Notes: a model not told the origin generated them from the sequence alone. A stretch of DNA of 64,000 nt from Paenibacillus sp. FSL H7-0357 (GCF_000758525.1 NZ_CP009241.1:3844001-3908000); one strand, 5' to 3'. Numbered from the stretch's first letter, positions 44,033 to 53,366 are shown. Made by a program: numbers and translations.

Positions 44033-45352
44033 ATGGAATTCAAAAAAGCAACATTACTGTTGACAGCACTTATTACAGCTTTTTCTGTTAGTGCATGTTC
44101 ATCTAATAAAGACAATACGCCGACGTCAAGCGCAAGTCCTGCTGCTGCAAACAATACTCAAGGAGCTGCAGAAAACGTGGGGGAAGAGGGGCTTGCTCCT
44201 GAAGCAGGCGCAAAGTTAGTAGTCTGGGAAGCTAAAGATGAGAAACCTTTCCTTGATGCGATTGCAAAAGAGTTTACAGCTAAATACAATATCCCGGTTG
44301 AATTCCAGGAAGTACCGTCAACGGAGCAACGTAAAAAATTGAAAACTGACGGCCCTGCAGGACTGGGCGCTGACGTTCTGGTTATGCCTCATAATACGCT
44401 TGGTGATGCAGTTGCTTCCGGGATTGTCCTTCCTAACGATTTCTACTCAGAAGATACAGTGGCTAATTATCCTGAAAAATTAGTTGATGCCGTATCACTG
44501 GACGGTATGATCTATGGTTACCCTCGTAACGTAGAAACGTACCTCTTGTACTACAATAAGAGCCTCGTGAAAGAGGAAGATCTCGCATCATGGGACAACA
44601 TTATCAAATTTGCCAAGGGCTATAATGACGTAGCGAATAACAAGTTCGGCTTTATGTGGCAAGTGACCGATTTCTACTATAACTATTCATGGATTGCCGG
44701 AAGCGGCGGGTATGTTTTTGGTGCTAACGGCACAGATCCAACCGATATTGGTTTGAACAATGATGGAGCTGTTGAAGGCATGAAGTTTTTCCAAAGCCTG
44801 CGTGAGGCGCTGCCGATTAAAGGTGTAGATGCTACCGCAGACGTAAAAACGAACCTGTTCCAAACCGGTAAGCTGCCAATCAATATGGATGGCGTTTCCC
44901 AATTGAGCAACTTTACAACTGAAAAACTTGGATTTGAAGTAGGAGCTGTTCCGCTTCCTCCTATGCCAAATGGTAAAGCACCGATTAGCTTCTCAGGCGT
45001 TAAAGCCTATTATGTAAGCTCTTTCAGCCAATACCCTAACGCTGCGAAACTCTTCATTCATTTTGCCACTTCTGAAGCTGCTGCGAAGAAAAACTTTGAA
45101 TTGACGGGTCTCATTCCTGCACGCAACGGCATGGATTCGGATCCGGCTATTGCAAACAATGAAGTTGCAAAGGCCTTCACCGAACAAATTAAAAACTCCC
45201 AGCCAATGCCGAACATTCTGCCTGCAACTCAAATTTGGGGACCATCGACTGCTTCACTGGAATTGATTTGGGATGGCGCAGATGTGAAGGAGACTTTAGA
45301 CAAGTCTGTTGCTGATATTAAGGCCGGTATCGAACAACAAGGAAAGAAATAG
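44033..45352 (+). CDS. Maltose/maltodextrin-type ABC transporter substrate-binding lipoprotein
   Basis: 439 residues. Signal peptide with SVSAC lipobox, then an acidic, Ala/Ser-rich linker. The MalE-type fold shows KLVVWEAKDEKPFLDAIAKEF, GADVLVMPHNTLGDAV, YGYPRNVETYLLYYNK and PEKLVDAVSLDGMIYGYP. It should bind maltodextrins made by the upstream amylase; the two permease genes follow, but no ATPase gene is nearby, so a shared MsmX-type ATPase is expected as in B. subtilis. Confidence 0.9.
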   Translation: MEFKKATLLLTALITAFSVSACSSNKDNTPTSSASPAAANNTQGAAENVGEEGLAPEAGAKLVVWEAKDEKPFLDAIAKEFTAKYNIPVEFQEVPSTEQRKKLKTDGPAGLGADVLVMPHNTLGDAVASGIVLPNDFYSEDTVANYPEKLVDAVSLDGMIYGYPRNVETYLLYYNKSLVKEEDLASWDNIIKFAKGYNDVANNKFGFMWQVTDFYYNYSWIAGSGGYVFGANGTDPTDIGLNNDGAVEGMKFFQSLREALPIKGVDATADVKTNLFQTGKLPINMDGVSQLSNFTTEKLGFEVGAVPLPPMPNGKAPISFSGVKAYYVSSFSQYPNAAKLFIHFATSEAAAKKNFELTGLIPARNGMDSDPAIANNEVAKAFTEQIKNSQPMPNILPATQIWGPSTASLELIWDGADVKETLDKSVADIKAGIEQQGKK

Positions 45353-45407
45353 ATTTCGAAGCAGAATACAAAATTGGCAATTACCCGCTGAATAAGTGGG
45401 TATAAGA

Positions 45408-45494
45408 TGAACTTGAGAATGAGGCGGCGGAATCGCTGGGAAGCCCTATACACCGGGTACTCAGCCATTTTAAAACGTAAGATTCTCAAGTTCA
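45408..45494 (+). repeat. Long inverted repeat between binding-protein and permease genes
   Basis: TGAACTTGAGAAT (45408-45420) pairs perfectly with ATTCTCAAGTTCA (45482-45494), with an inner imperfect hairpin around 45440-45470. There is no T-run, so it is more likely an RNA-stabilising or processing structure that raises binding protein over permease levels than a terminator. Confidence 0.6.
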
Positions 45495-45536
45495 CGTTCT
45501 ATAATTGCTTCATTTAAAGGAGATGTGTCACTGAAG

Positions 45537-46847
45537 ATGAACCAGAAAAGGAAGACGGCTACAATTCTCTCCGTTCTAGCAATGGGTTTAGGGCAAATCT
45601 ATAATCGCCAATACATAAAGGGAATTCTGATGCTCCTATTATATGGTTGTGGATTATATTACATTATCTTTAACCTGAAAGAAGCATTATGGGGGATCTT
45701 TACCCTTGGAGAGAATGCGCAGCACTTAGAGCTTGTCGGTAAAATATATAAGATGGTTCCCGGAGATCATTCGATTTTCCTTATTGTTCAGGCCTTGATT
45801 GTCTTATTCGGACTTATTGTCTTTGTTTATATGTACATTGCGAACATTAAAGATGCATATAAAACAGGGAAGTCCCGTGAACAAGGGATTACACCCCATA
45901 CATTCATAGAAACGGTACATTATATTAATCAGCATAAATTTCCACAGTTCATTATTGCTCTCCCGCTTGTATTTGTATTGTTCTTCACTGTCTTGCCTCT
46001 AGTATTCTCGGTAATGATTGCTTTTACGAATTACTCTTCGCCAAAGCATCTGCCTCCAGCCAATTTGATAGACTGGATTGGCTTCGATGCCTTTAAAGAA
46101 CTGTTTACGTTAAGCAAATGGGCCAAGACATTTTATGGAGTATTCACTTGGAATGTCATCTGGGCAATACTTGCAACGCTATCCACATTTTTCGGGGGTT
46201 TTGCGGTAGCGCTGCTTGTACAGAATTCGCGTACCCGCCTGAAGCCTTTATGGCGCACAATCTATATCCTGCCATTTGCAATTCCGAGCTTTGTCTCCTA
46301 TTTGGTTATGCGCAACATGTTTAACTCCCAGTTTGGTCCTATTAACCAGTATCTGAAATGGTTTGGTATACAGGGCCCGTCGTGGCTCTCGGATCCAACT
46401 TGGGCCAAGGCAACGGTTCTGCTGGTTAATCTATGGCATGGTTATCCTATATCTATGCTGCTCATTATCGGGATTCTGACCACCATCTCCAAAGAGCTGT
46501 ATCAGGCTGCGGATGTTGATGGAGCATCGGCATTTCAGCAGTTCAAAATGATCACCTTCCCAAGTGTCATGTTCTCGTTATCTCCGATTCTGATTGGTAT
46601 GTTCGCTGGCAACGTGAACAGCTTCAGCGCTATATTCCTGTTGACTAACGGTAATCCGGCCAATAGTGAATATCAATTTGCAGGAAGCACGGACATTCTG
46701 ATCACATGGTTGTATAACTTGACGATGAACCAAGGAAATTACAATTTCGCTTCCGTAATTGGAATCATTATATTTGTCATTCTGGCGACCTTGTCCATTT
46801 GGAATGTGCGTCGGACACGTTCGTTTACAGAGGAGGAGATTAACTGA
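45537..46847 (+). CDS. mdxF: Maltodextrin ABC transporter permease, MdxF/MalF type
   Basis: 436 residues, matching MdxF. An N-terminal GLGQIYNRQYIKGILMLLLYG is typical of Bacillota MalF proteins; the EAA loop is ELYQAADVDGASAFQQFKMITFP. ATG 45537 is chosen, but AAAGGAG at 45516 is better placed for CTG 45531. Its stop overlaps the start of the second permease (TGATG). Confidence 0.88.
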   Translation: MNQKRKTATILSVLAMGLGQIYNRQYIKGILMLLLYGCGLYYIIFNLKEALWGIFTLGENAQHLELVGKIYKMVPGDHSIFLIVQALIVLFGLIVFVYMYIANIKDAYKTGKSREQGITPHTFIETVHYINQHKFPQFIIALPLVFVLFFTVLPLVFSVMIAFTNYSSPKHLPPANLIDWIGFDAFKELFTLSKWAKTFYGVFTWNVIWAILATLSTFFGGFAVALLVQNSRTRLKPLWRTIYILPFAIPSFVSYLVMRNMFNSQFGPINQYLKWFGIQGPSWLSDPTWAKATVLLVNLWHGYPISMLLIIGILTTISKELYQAADVDGASAFQQFKMITFPSVMFSLSPILIGMFAGNVNSFSAIFLLTNGNPANSEYQFAGSTDILITWLYNLTMNQGNYNFASVIGIIIFVILATLSIWNVRRTRSFTEEEIN

Positions 46848-47686
46848 TGGTTAGTAAACTGAAACTCAAGAATATGTTCAGCACTGTAGTCCACCATATT
46901 CTGCTGGCAGTTATCGCCATTATAACCATCTACCCGGCAATATGGGTTGTGTTAGCCTCCTTTCGGCCAGGGACTGCGCTGTACAGCGAGCACCTGCTTC
47001 CTGATCGATTTACAATAGAGCATTACAAGGAACTGTTTAAATCATTCCCCTTTTCACAATGGTATGTGAACACACTGAAGATTGCTGTTATTTCAATGAT
47101 TTGCAGTACTTTTTTTGTATTGCTGACGGGCTACGCGTTTTCACGGTTCCGTTTTAAGGGGCGGAAAACCTTAATGTCGGGGTTGTTCGTTCTCAATATG
47201 TTCCCATCCTTTATGAGTATGATTGCGGTCTATATTTTGCTCCTGAACATGAACTTGCTGAATACTCACTCTGCACTGATATTTGTATATTCCGCAGGGG
47301 CAGCTATGGGATATTTGCTCGTTAAGGGTTTTTTCGACACCATTCCAAGGAGTTTGGAAGAAGCAGCAAGAATAGACGGGGCCAACCATTGGATCGTATT
47401 CTTTAAAATATTTATGCCATTGTCCAAACCTTTGGTTGTGTACTTGGCTGTTACCTCGTTTGCGGCGGCATTTAACGACTTTATCTTCGCCCAAATGGTA
47501 CTGCGTACCAAGGAGCAGCAAACGCTCGCAGTGGGATTGTATAACATGGTAAATACTCAGTTTTCTACGCAGTTTACCATTTTTGCGGCAGGATGCGTAT
47601 TGGTTGCATTGCCAATTACAATCGTATTTATGTGCTTCCAGCGCTTCTTGGTGGAGGGTCTGACTGCAGGGGCTGAAAAAGGATAA
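46847..47686 (+). CDS. mdxG: Maltodextrin ABC transporter permease, MdxG/MalG type
   Basis: 279 residues, six helices. The EAA loop is RSLEEAARIDGANHWIVFFKIFMPLSKP and the C-terminal part QRFLVEGLTAGAEKG is typical of MalG. GAGGAGG lies before the start. It completes the channel with the MdxF-like subunit. Confidence 0.9.
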   Translation: MVSKLKLKNMFSTVVHHILLAVIAIITIYPAIWVVLASFRPGTALYSEHLLPDRFTIEHYKELFKSFPFSQWYVNTLKIAVISMICSTFFVLLTGYAFSRFRFKGRKTLMSGLFVLNMFPSFMSMIAVYILLLNMNLLNTHSALIFVYSAGAAMGYLLVKGFFDTIPRSLEEAARIDGANHWIVFFKIFMPLSKPLVVYLAVTSFAAAFNDFIFAQMVLRTKEQQTLAVGLYNMVNTQFSTQFTIFAAGCVLVALPITIVFMCFQRFLVEGLTAGAEKG

Positions 47687-47723
47687 CCGTTAAACCGTTT
47701 ATTGAAGATTGGAGGAGAAGCAG

Positions 47724-48533
47724 TTGTTTGATTTGCATACACATCACGAACGATGCGGCCATGCTGTAGGTTTGCTGGAACGATATATAGAGAACGCAAT
47801 TTCAAAAGAAATAAAGATTCTTGGAATTTCGGATCATTCACCTTATTTTTTCTCGGAGGAGGACAGACCTTTTCCGGGACTGGCAATGGCCAAAAGTGAA
47901 TTTTTCAAATACGTAGAAGAAATTATCAGGTTGAAGAAGAAATACGAGGATCGCATTGAGCTGCTGATTGGCGTGGAATCGGATGTTTTCAAAGAGCACA
48001 TCGATTTATATGGCCAAGTCTACAGCGGATTTCCTCTTGACTTTGTAATCGGATCGATCCACTTCACATCCCCATCTTGTATTATGAGAGGGCTGGACTG
48101 GAGTATCGCTTCCGAGGAAGAACGCGAGGCAGAATTCAGGCGGTTTATTGAACTCATACAGCTCACTGTTCAAAGCGAGTGGGTTAACATTATCGGACAT
48201 ATGGACAGGTTCAACCGGGGATATCAGTCATTTACTGATTTGTACAAGCCACATATCGCTCCTACGCTTAAAATGATGGCAGAACGGGGCGTGGCTATGG
48301 AAGTGAACACAGGCGGCTTCCGGACGGCTTTAGAGGACTGGTATCCAGCGATGGATGTGATTGAGCAAGCCCACTATTATGGGGTGGAAATTACATTTGG
48401 TTCGGATGCTCATAAGCCTGAGCGGGTCGGCAATGAATGGGAGCAGGTTCGTGACACACTGGAACATATAGGTTATAAACGATGGGTTATTTTTAAACAA
48501 CGGAAGCCGTATTATTTAGATCTCAAATCCTAG
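47724..48533 (+). CDS. PHP-domain phosphatase, histidinol-phosphatase (HisJ) family
   Basis: 269 residues. The metal-binding opening FDLHTHHERCGHA, then GISDHSPYF, GVESDVF, IGSIHF, HMDRF and FGSDAHKP are the PHP/HisJ motifs in order. TTG 47724 is the best start because GGAGGAG (47711-47717) is six bases upstream; TTG 47709 would start before that site. No his operon genes are near; it is the last gene of the maltodextrin cluster, so its natural substrate may be a sugar phosphate rather than histidinol phosphate. Confidence 0.85.
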   Translation: MFDLHTHHERCGHAVGLLERYIENAISKEIKILGISDHSPYFFSEEDRPFPGLAMAKSEFFKYVEEIIRLKKKYEDRIELLIGVESDVFKEHIDLYGQVYSGFPLDFVIGSIHFTSPSCIMRGLDWSIASEEEREAEFRRFIELIQLTVQSEWVNIIGHMDRFNRGYQSFTDLYKPHIAPTLKMMAERGVAMEVNTGGFRTALEDWYPAMDVIEQAHYYGVEITFGSDAHKPERVGNEWEQVRDTLEHIGYKRWVIFKQRKPYYLDLKS

Positions 48534-48549
48534 AAATCTGGAGGAGTCC

Positions 48550-49821
48550 ATGAAAAACAGAATGTCAGGTGCGAGATTGCTCGGCAGCCTTAAAAGATCG
48601 GTCGGAATAAAACTCTTTTTCATGTTTTTTTGCACTATAGTTGTACTGGTATCCATACTTGGAGTAGCTTCCTACACTGTCTCAAAGAATGTTATTAAGA
48701 AAAAGGTTGCTGCAGCCTCTCTGCAAACGGTTGTACAGGCGTCAGACAAGCCAAAAACATTATCCAAATCACGATGATTATCGCCATACTCTCTGCTCTT
48801 GTAAGCATTGGTATTGGATTGATTATGATACGGATGGTAGCTAAACCGCTGGTTAAACTCTCATCCTTGATGGAAGAAGGGGAAAAAGGGAATCTGTCCG
48901 TGCGTACGAATTTTAAGGGACAGGACGAAATTGGCCGACTGGGACAAAGCTTTAACCAAATGATGGGACAAATTTCCCTGCTGGTGGAGAAAACCAATGA
49001 TTCCGCGCAACATGTATTGCAAACAGCATTTGAGTTGTCTGAAGTTTCCCAGAACACTTCCACGATGGCGAAAGAGGTCGCTGTGGCAGTCGAGGAAATT
49101 GCACAAGGGGCAATGGGGCTTTCGATGGAAGCAGAGAACGGGATGAATTACGCTGACAACATCGGGATGAATATGAATAAAGTGATTGATATCAATTCAA
49201 AGATGGAAGGCTCGGCTGATCGGGTGTATCAAATCAGTAATGAGGGAACCGGGTATATGGGTGATCTCATCACAAAAACGAATTCGACTGAAGAATTGAC
49301 CAGATCCATGATAGGTAAAGTGGATAAGCTCAAAGACAGCACAAGCTCGATTCGAAAAATTCTGGAAGTGCTCACAACAATGGCCCAGCAGACGAATATT
49401 CTGTCCTTGAATGCGTCAATAGAGGCGGTCAGAGCTGGTGCGGTAGGGAAAGGATTTATGGTCATCGCGGATGAGATACGAAAACTTTCGGATCAATCCA
49501 AAGTATCGATAAGCGTTGTTCAGAACATTACAAACGATATTCAAAAGGAAGTTGAGGAAGGGCTTGTTTATCCAGGAAAGTGCATCATCAACGGCTTCCA
49601 TCAGGGAACTGAATCAATCACAGTTCATATTATCCGAATCGATAAGCAACGTAAGCGCGGTGGCAGAGCAATCATCCGCAGCCTCGGAAGAAGTAGCTTC
49701 TATAGCGACCGAGCAATTAAAAATTAGTGAGAAGCTGGTATTCCTTTCCGACAAATTGGAGAATTTGTCAGAGACGCTTAAAGAATCCCTGGTTCAATTC
49801 CATACGAATAGGGGAGAGTGA
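48550..49821 (+). pseudogene. Decayed methyl-accepting chemotaxis protein
   Basis: Three frame segments are needed: 48550-48777 (TM1, KLFFMFFCTIVVLVSILG), about 48745-49600 (TM2, HAMP, signalling helix with QQTNILSLNASIEAVRAG) and about 49580-49821 (SIRELNQSQF to the C-terminus). At the first joint the entire extracellular sensor domain is missing, with a frame change; at the second, part of the adaptation helix is lost, with another frame change. Two independent deletions mean no intact receptor is made, although the middle ORF could still give a cytoplasmic signalling fragment. Confidence 0.85.
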
Positions 49822-49843
49822 ATACGAAGGGAAGTGGAAGTGA

Positions 49844-50626
49844 ATGGGTAGCGCAAGCTCAGCTATATGGCACATCAGCTATTGGGATATGACGCTGCGA
49901 ATTCTGATGGCCTTATTACTGGGCGGATTGATCGGATTTGAACGGGAAGTCAATAACCATGCGGCCGGATTCCGGACCCACATTCTCGTTTGCGTCGGTT
50001 CTGCAACAATTATGTTGTTGTCTATCTATGGATTCAGTGATTTCGCGGATCAGCCCTATGTCAGAATGGATCCTGCACGGTTAGCGGCTCAGGTCATTAC
50101 AGGTATCGGATTTCTAGGTGCAGGAGCAATTATTCGCACGGGTTCGTATGTTTCCGGTTTGACTACAGCGGCTTCCATCTGGGTTGTGGCAGGCATCGGC
50201 CTCTGTGCCGGTGCAGGGTTTTATTTCGGAGCTGTTCTGGCTGCATTTCTTGTACTCGTCAGCTTGTTTGTATTCAATAAGTGGGAGAAATACATGCTGC
50301 GTAAATATCGAAAATATGAAATGAACATCAAAATGTATAATAGACAAGACATATTAGCACAAATTGTGGCCGAATTAGGGACCCAAGAGATACAAATTTC
50401 TGAAATGCTGGTTCAATCCAACCAAAAGAAGGAAGAAAATCAGCAGCAGACAGTCCATGTACGCTTAAATGTCAAACTGACCCGCGGGGATAAAATTATG
50501 AGTGCGGTTAATAGAATCTTCACATTTGAAGATGTACTGTCGGTTGAAATACCTAATTTTTCCAACCTTTCAAAAGAAACCGTTGATTGGGGTGAATCAA
50601 CAAAGAGAAAACTGGATTTAAACTGA
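49844..50626 (+). CDS. MgtC/SapB family membrane protein
   Basis: 260 residues. N-terminal membrane part with GGLIGFEREVNNHAAGFRTHILVCVGSA and ITGIGFLGAGAIIR is the MgtC signature; a C-terminal soluble domain of about 90 residues resembles the ACT-like regulatory part. MgtC proteins act in magnesium-limited growth and modulate ATP or membrane potential. It has an AAGTGGAAGTG site and is 22 bp from the chemoreceptor relic. Confidence 0.85.
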   Translation: MGSASSAIWHISYWDMTLRILMALLLGGLIGFEREVNNHAAGFRTHILVCVGSATIMLLSIYGFSDFADQPYVRMDPARLAAQVITGIGFLGAGAIIRTGSYVSGLTTAASIWVVAGIGLCAGAGFYFGAVLAAFLVLVSLFVFNKWEKYMLRKYRKYEMNIKMYNRQDILAQIVAELGTQEIQISEMLVQSNQKKEENQQQTVHVRLNVKLTRGDKIMSAVNRIFTFEDVLSVEIPNFSNLSKETVDWGESTKRKLDLN

Positions 50627-50692
50627 ATATTCATAGTAGAATAAACAGATAGGGAATGTTGTTATAGAAAAAAGTTCTCTCATTTTTCGGGG

Positions 50693-51718
50693 GTGGTTGA
50701 AATCACTACTATAAAAGACGTAGCTCTCCTAGCGGGTGTATCGCCCGCGACTGTTTCCAGAGTGATTACCCAAAAGGGCAATATCGCTAGCGAGACCAGG
50801 GCTAAGGTTTTCTCTGCTATGGAGCAAATAAATTATGTGCCGGTACAATCTCAATTACAGAATAAATCCGGAACGATAGGCTTCTCGATTGCAAGAGATC
50901 CTAAGGACATGCTCGAGAATCTATTTTTTAGCGATGTGTTGTGCGGAATTTCGAATGCGGCGAAAAAGTTAGATTATAACGTACAGTTCTCGCTTTACTA
51001 TAATGTTGAAGAACAAATCGAGAAGTCGATTCAATTGTTTAAGAAGAACCAGGTAAAGGGATTTATCTTTACAAGCGTGAGGTCTTCGGATAAGGATTTA
51101 TTGTTAAATAGTATGCAGGAGAACAATATTCCTTTTGTCATGATCGGGAGCAGTCTGAACCACAATGTATTTTCCGTACACAACGACAATATCCGTGACA
51201 GTTATATGGCGACCCGATACTTGCTTGATAAAGGATACCGCAATATTTTGTTTCTGACGGCGAACGTGAAGCAGGATTTCACTTACGATCGTATTCACGG
51301 CTATCAGAGAGCTATTGAAGAGAGTGTGGAAGAGGCTTCTACGAACATCGTTTACTCCAGTAACGAAGAGGCAGACATAACGAATGCGCTGGACAAAGTT
51401 CTCGGAGAAGGGACCAGCTTCGATGCGATCCTGACGATGGAACCTATTGTGTCTCTAATCGCGACGAAATATTGTCAACGCAAGCAGATGAGAGTGCCGG
51501 AAGACGTCGGTATGCTTACCTTCAATGATGCAGCCTATTTGGATAAAGTGTCGCCATCAATTACCGGCTTGAACCTCAATCCATCAGTGCTTGGAGCCGA
51601 AGCATTCCAGCTCGTATATGAGTTGATATATACTAATTCGCCAGCCTTAGTACACAAGAGTGTAACAATTCCCTCGGAAATTATCGAACGGGAGTCCACG
51701 AATCGTATTGTTGTTTAG
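50693..51718 (+). CDS. LacI-family transcriptional regulator
   Basis: 341 residues. N-terminal HTH TTIKDVALLAGVSPATVSRVI with the hinge helix near QINYVP, then a periplasmic-binding-like domain (GFSIARDPKDMLENLFFSDVLCGI). GTG 50693 is the only fitting start; its ribosome binding site overlaps a G-run. It is probably the local sugar regulator of the maltodextrin cluster; the operator candidate is at 43315-43329. Followed by a terminator. Confidence 0.88.
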   Translation: MVEITTIKDVALLAGVSPATVSRVITQKGNIASETRAKVFSAMEQINYVPVQSQLQNKSGTIGFSIARDPKDMLENLFFSDVLCGISNAAKKLDYNVQFSLYYNVEEQIEKSIQLFKKNQVKGFIFTSVRSSDKDLLLNSMQENNIPFVMIGSSLNHNVFSVHNDNIRDSYMATRYLLDKGYRNILFLTANVKQDFTYDRIHGYQRAIEESVEEASTNIVYSSNEEADITNALDKVLGEGTSFDAILTMEPIVSLIATKYCQRKQMRVPEDVGMLTFNDAAYLDKVSPSITGLNLNPSVLGAEAFQLVYELIYTNSPALVHKSVTIPSEIIERESTNRIVV

Positions 51719-51744
51719 ATCGCTGTTCTATCACTACAAAAAAT

Positions 51745-51792
51745 GAAGCACCTTGCTTGCAGAATTTTTATATTCTGTGAGCAGGGTGCTTC
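51745..51792 (+). terminator. Intrinsic terminator of the LacI-family gene
   Basis: A 21-nt arm (51745-51765) pairs with 51772-51792 with few mismatches; the T-run after it is short. Confidence 0.75.
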
Positions 51793-51853
51793 TTTAGTTC
51801 AAATATAAGAATTTATATGCTTCACGCTATAAATTATCCTTCTATTTCTCGCT

Positions 51854-51937
51854 GAAACGGATACCGTCCTTTTGAGGACGGCGAAGCCGTTTCCACTTGG
51901 CCCGGCTTGAAAGTATGGCAAGACTCCGGGTTTTTTT
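51854..51937 (+). ncRNA. Candidate structured small RNA with its own terminator
   Basis: A two-level hairpin GAAACGG/CCGTTTC (51854-51860/51887-51893) encloses CCGTCC/GGACGG (51864-51869/51876-51881). A terminator hairpin CCCGG-CTTG / CAAG-act-CCGGG (51901-51930) with seven T follows. It lies between a terminated LacI gene and a gene on the opposite strand, so neither explains it. No ORF or known riboswitch consensus is recognised; a possible -10 TATAAA lies at about 51828. Confidence 0.45.
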
Positions 51938-51956
51938 GCCGTTACCGGAATCCACG

Positions 51957-52316
51957 TTATTCTGAATGGCAGCACCCAGTCTCTTTATATCCTTCCAGCA
52001 CTTTTAGATGCTCCCGCCCCCAGCCGCACATGTTGTCCAAAAGGGTGCTCAGCGTTTTACCGTGAGCGGAGAGGCTGTATTCAACCTTTGCGGGGATACT
52101 GGGGAACACTTTCCGTTCTATTAACATGGCCTCTTCCAGCTCCCGGAGCTGTTTGGACAGGGTCCCTTGCGAGACATCCGGAATGAGGCGCCGCAGTTCA
52201 CCGAAGCGCTTCGTGCCGTCGATTAATAAAATGAATAAAATCAGCGGCTTCCATTTCCCCTCGATCGCTTCGAGTGTTGCCAGCACCCCGTCCAGTCTGG
52301 GCTCTTGCAGATTCAC
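51957..52316 (-). CDS. HxlR-family transcriptional regulator
   Basis: 119 residues, the standard HxlR size. Winged helix with [26 protein letters not shown] and [21 protein letters not shown]-terminal [10 protein letters not shown]. Two terminal cysteines (GCCHSE) could be redox sensors as in YodB/HypR-like proteins. GTG 52316 has AAGGAGG nine bases upstream. It is divergent from a short-chain dehydrogenase and shares with it an operator region rich in GTAC. Confidence 0.88.
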   Translation of the reverse strand: MNLQEPRLDGVLATLEAIEGKWKPLILFILLIDGTKRFGELRRLIPDVSQGTLSKQLRELEEAMLIERKVFPSIPAKVEYSLSAHGKTLSTLLDNMCGWGREHLKVLEGYKETGCCHSE

Positions 52317-52410
52317 AGATCATTTCCTCCTTCACCTTCTTGTAGATGTACTTTTATCATACTGGAATATATTTTTTTGTGCATCCTTCGCAGTCCGCAC
52401 ACCACCTGAA

Positions 52411-52478
52411 GGTACGAAAATTCGTACCAGGTACGAATAAAGTGCGTACTGGACGACGACACTCTTTCATTCCATAAT
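52411..52478 (+). promoter_or_regulatory. Operator/promoter between the HxlR regulator and the dehydrogenase
   Basis: GGTACGAAAATTCGTACC (52411-52428) is a perfect 18-bp palindrome. A second pair of GTAC elements lies at 52431 and 52446. The last overlaps the -35-like TGGACG (52450-52455), which is 17 bp from CATAAT (52473-52478). HxlR proteins bind GTAC-type dyads, so repression of the dehydrogenase and autoregulation are likely. Confidence 0.7.
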
Positions 52479-52515
52479 GAACAAAAATGTACAGAACCAC
52501 GGAGGAGAAACAGAT

Positions 52516-53241
52516 ATGGACTATTGGAATTTAGCAGATAAGAAAGTGGTTATTATTGGAGGAAGCTCAGGTATCGGTTTAGCTACGGCTGTGGCTGCCG
52601 CCAAGCTAGGGGCGCAGGTTATCATCGCAGGACGGTCGCAGGACAAGCTGCTTCAGGCGGCGGAGCATGTGAAACAGCAGGCAGGAAGCGTTATGGAGTT
52701 CCATGTGCTGGATAACCGGAATGAAAGTCAGCTGGAGCAGTTTTTTGCGCAAATCGGAACGTTTGACCACTTGTTTACGCCTGGCGCTGCTTATGTTCGC
52801 GGTCCGCTCACGGCAGACCGCGATGTTGCGGTCAGCTGTTTTGAAGGCAAGTTCTGGCCGCAGTACTTTGCTGCTAAATATGCTGCCCCTTATTTGTCAG
52901 CTACGGGCTCAATAGTGCTGATGTCCGGAGCATTCAGTCAGCGGCCGCTGGATGGAGGGGCTTCTTACGCCGCGTGCAACGGTGCGATCGAGAGCTTAGG
53001 CAAAGCGCTGGCAGTGGAGTTAGCCCCCGCTCGTGTTAATGTGGTCTCACCCGGCACGATCTGGAGAGAGGGACAGGAGGGCAGTGCACGGGGAGAACAT
53101 TTTAAAGAATACGAGAAGCTGTCGCTTCTGGGACGTGTGGGCTATGATGAGGAGGTTGCGCATACGGTACTATACCTGATGACGAATCCCTTCACAACAG
53201 GCAGCACCTTGTTCCCGGATGGAGGTTATCTTTTGCAGTAG
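52516..53241 (+). CDS. Short-chain dehydrogenase/reductase with a changed active-site lysine
   Basis: 241 residues. Nucleotide-binding GGSSGIGLA and a Rossmann fold are clear, as is Ser in VLMSGAFS. The usual YxxxK reads YAACN: the lysine is asparagine. ATG 52516 follows GGAGGAG at 52501. Induction by an electrophile or oxidant through the divergent HxlR protein is plausible. With the lysine missing, it may use a different proton relay or be a binding protein; related SDR subgroups with this change exist. Confidence 0.82.
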   Translation: MDYWNLADKKVVIIGGSSGIGLATAVAAAKLGAQVIIAGRSQDKLLQAAEHVKQQAGSVMEFHVLDNRNESQLEQFFAQIGTFDHLFTPGAAYVRGPLTADRDVAVSCFEGKFWPQYFAAKYAAPYLSATGSIVLMSGAFSQRPLDGGASYAACNGAIESLGKALAVELAPARVNVVSPGTIWREGQEGSARGEHFKEYEKLSLLGRVGYDEEVAHTVLYLMTNPFTTGSTLFPDGGYLLQ

Positions 53242-53326
53242 CATCTGCTTCGTTTACATGTTGGGACGTCAACAAAGCCAATGGCGGTTTCAATCCTAAG
53301 ATTACCTTCGAGTAAAAATAAATAAA

Positions 53327-53366
53327 CAAAACACCCGTGAGTATTGGCGGGTGTTTTGCTTTTTTA
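53327..53366 (+). terminator. Intrinsic terminator of the dehydrogenase gene
   Basis: Eleven perfect pairs CAAAACACCCG (53327-53337) and CGGGTGTTTTG (53348-53358), followed by six T. Confidence 0.9.

Noticed and set aside
48774..49727. Intact soluble chemoreceptor
   Set aside because: Homologous sequence continues in other frames on both sides, so it is a fragment.
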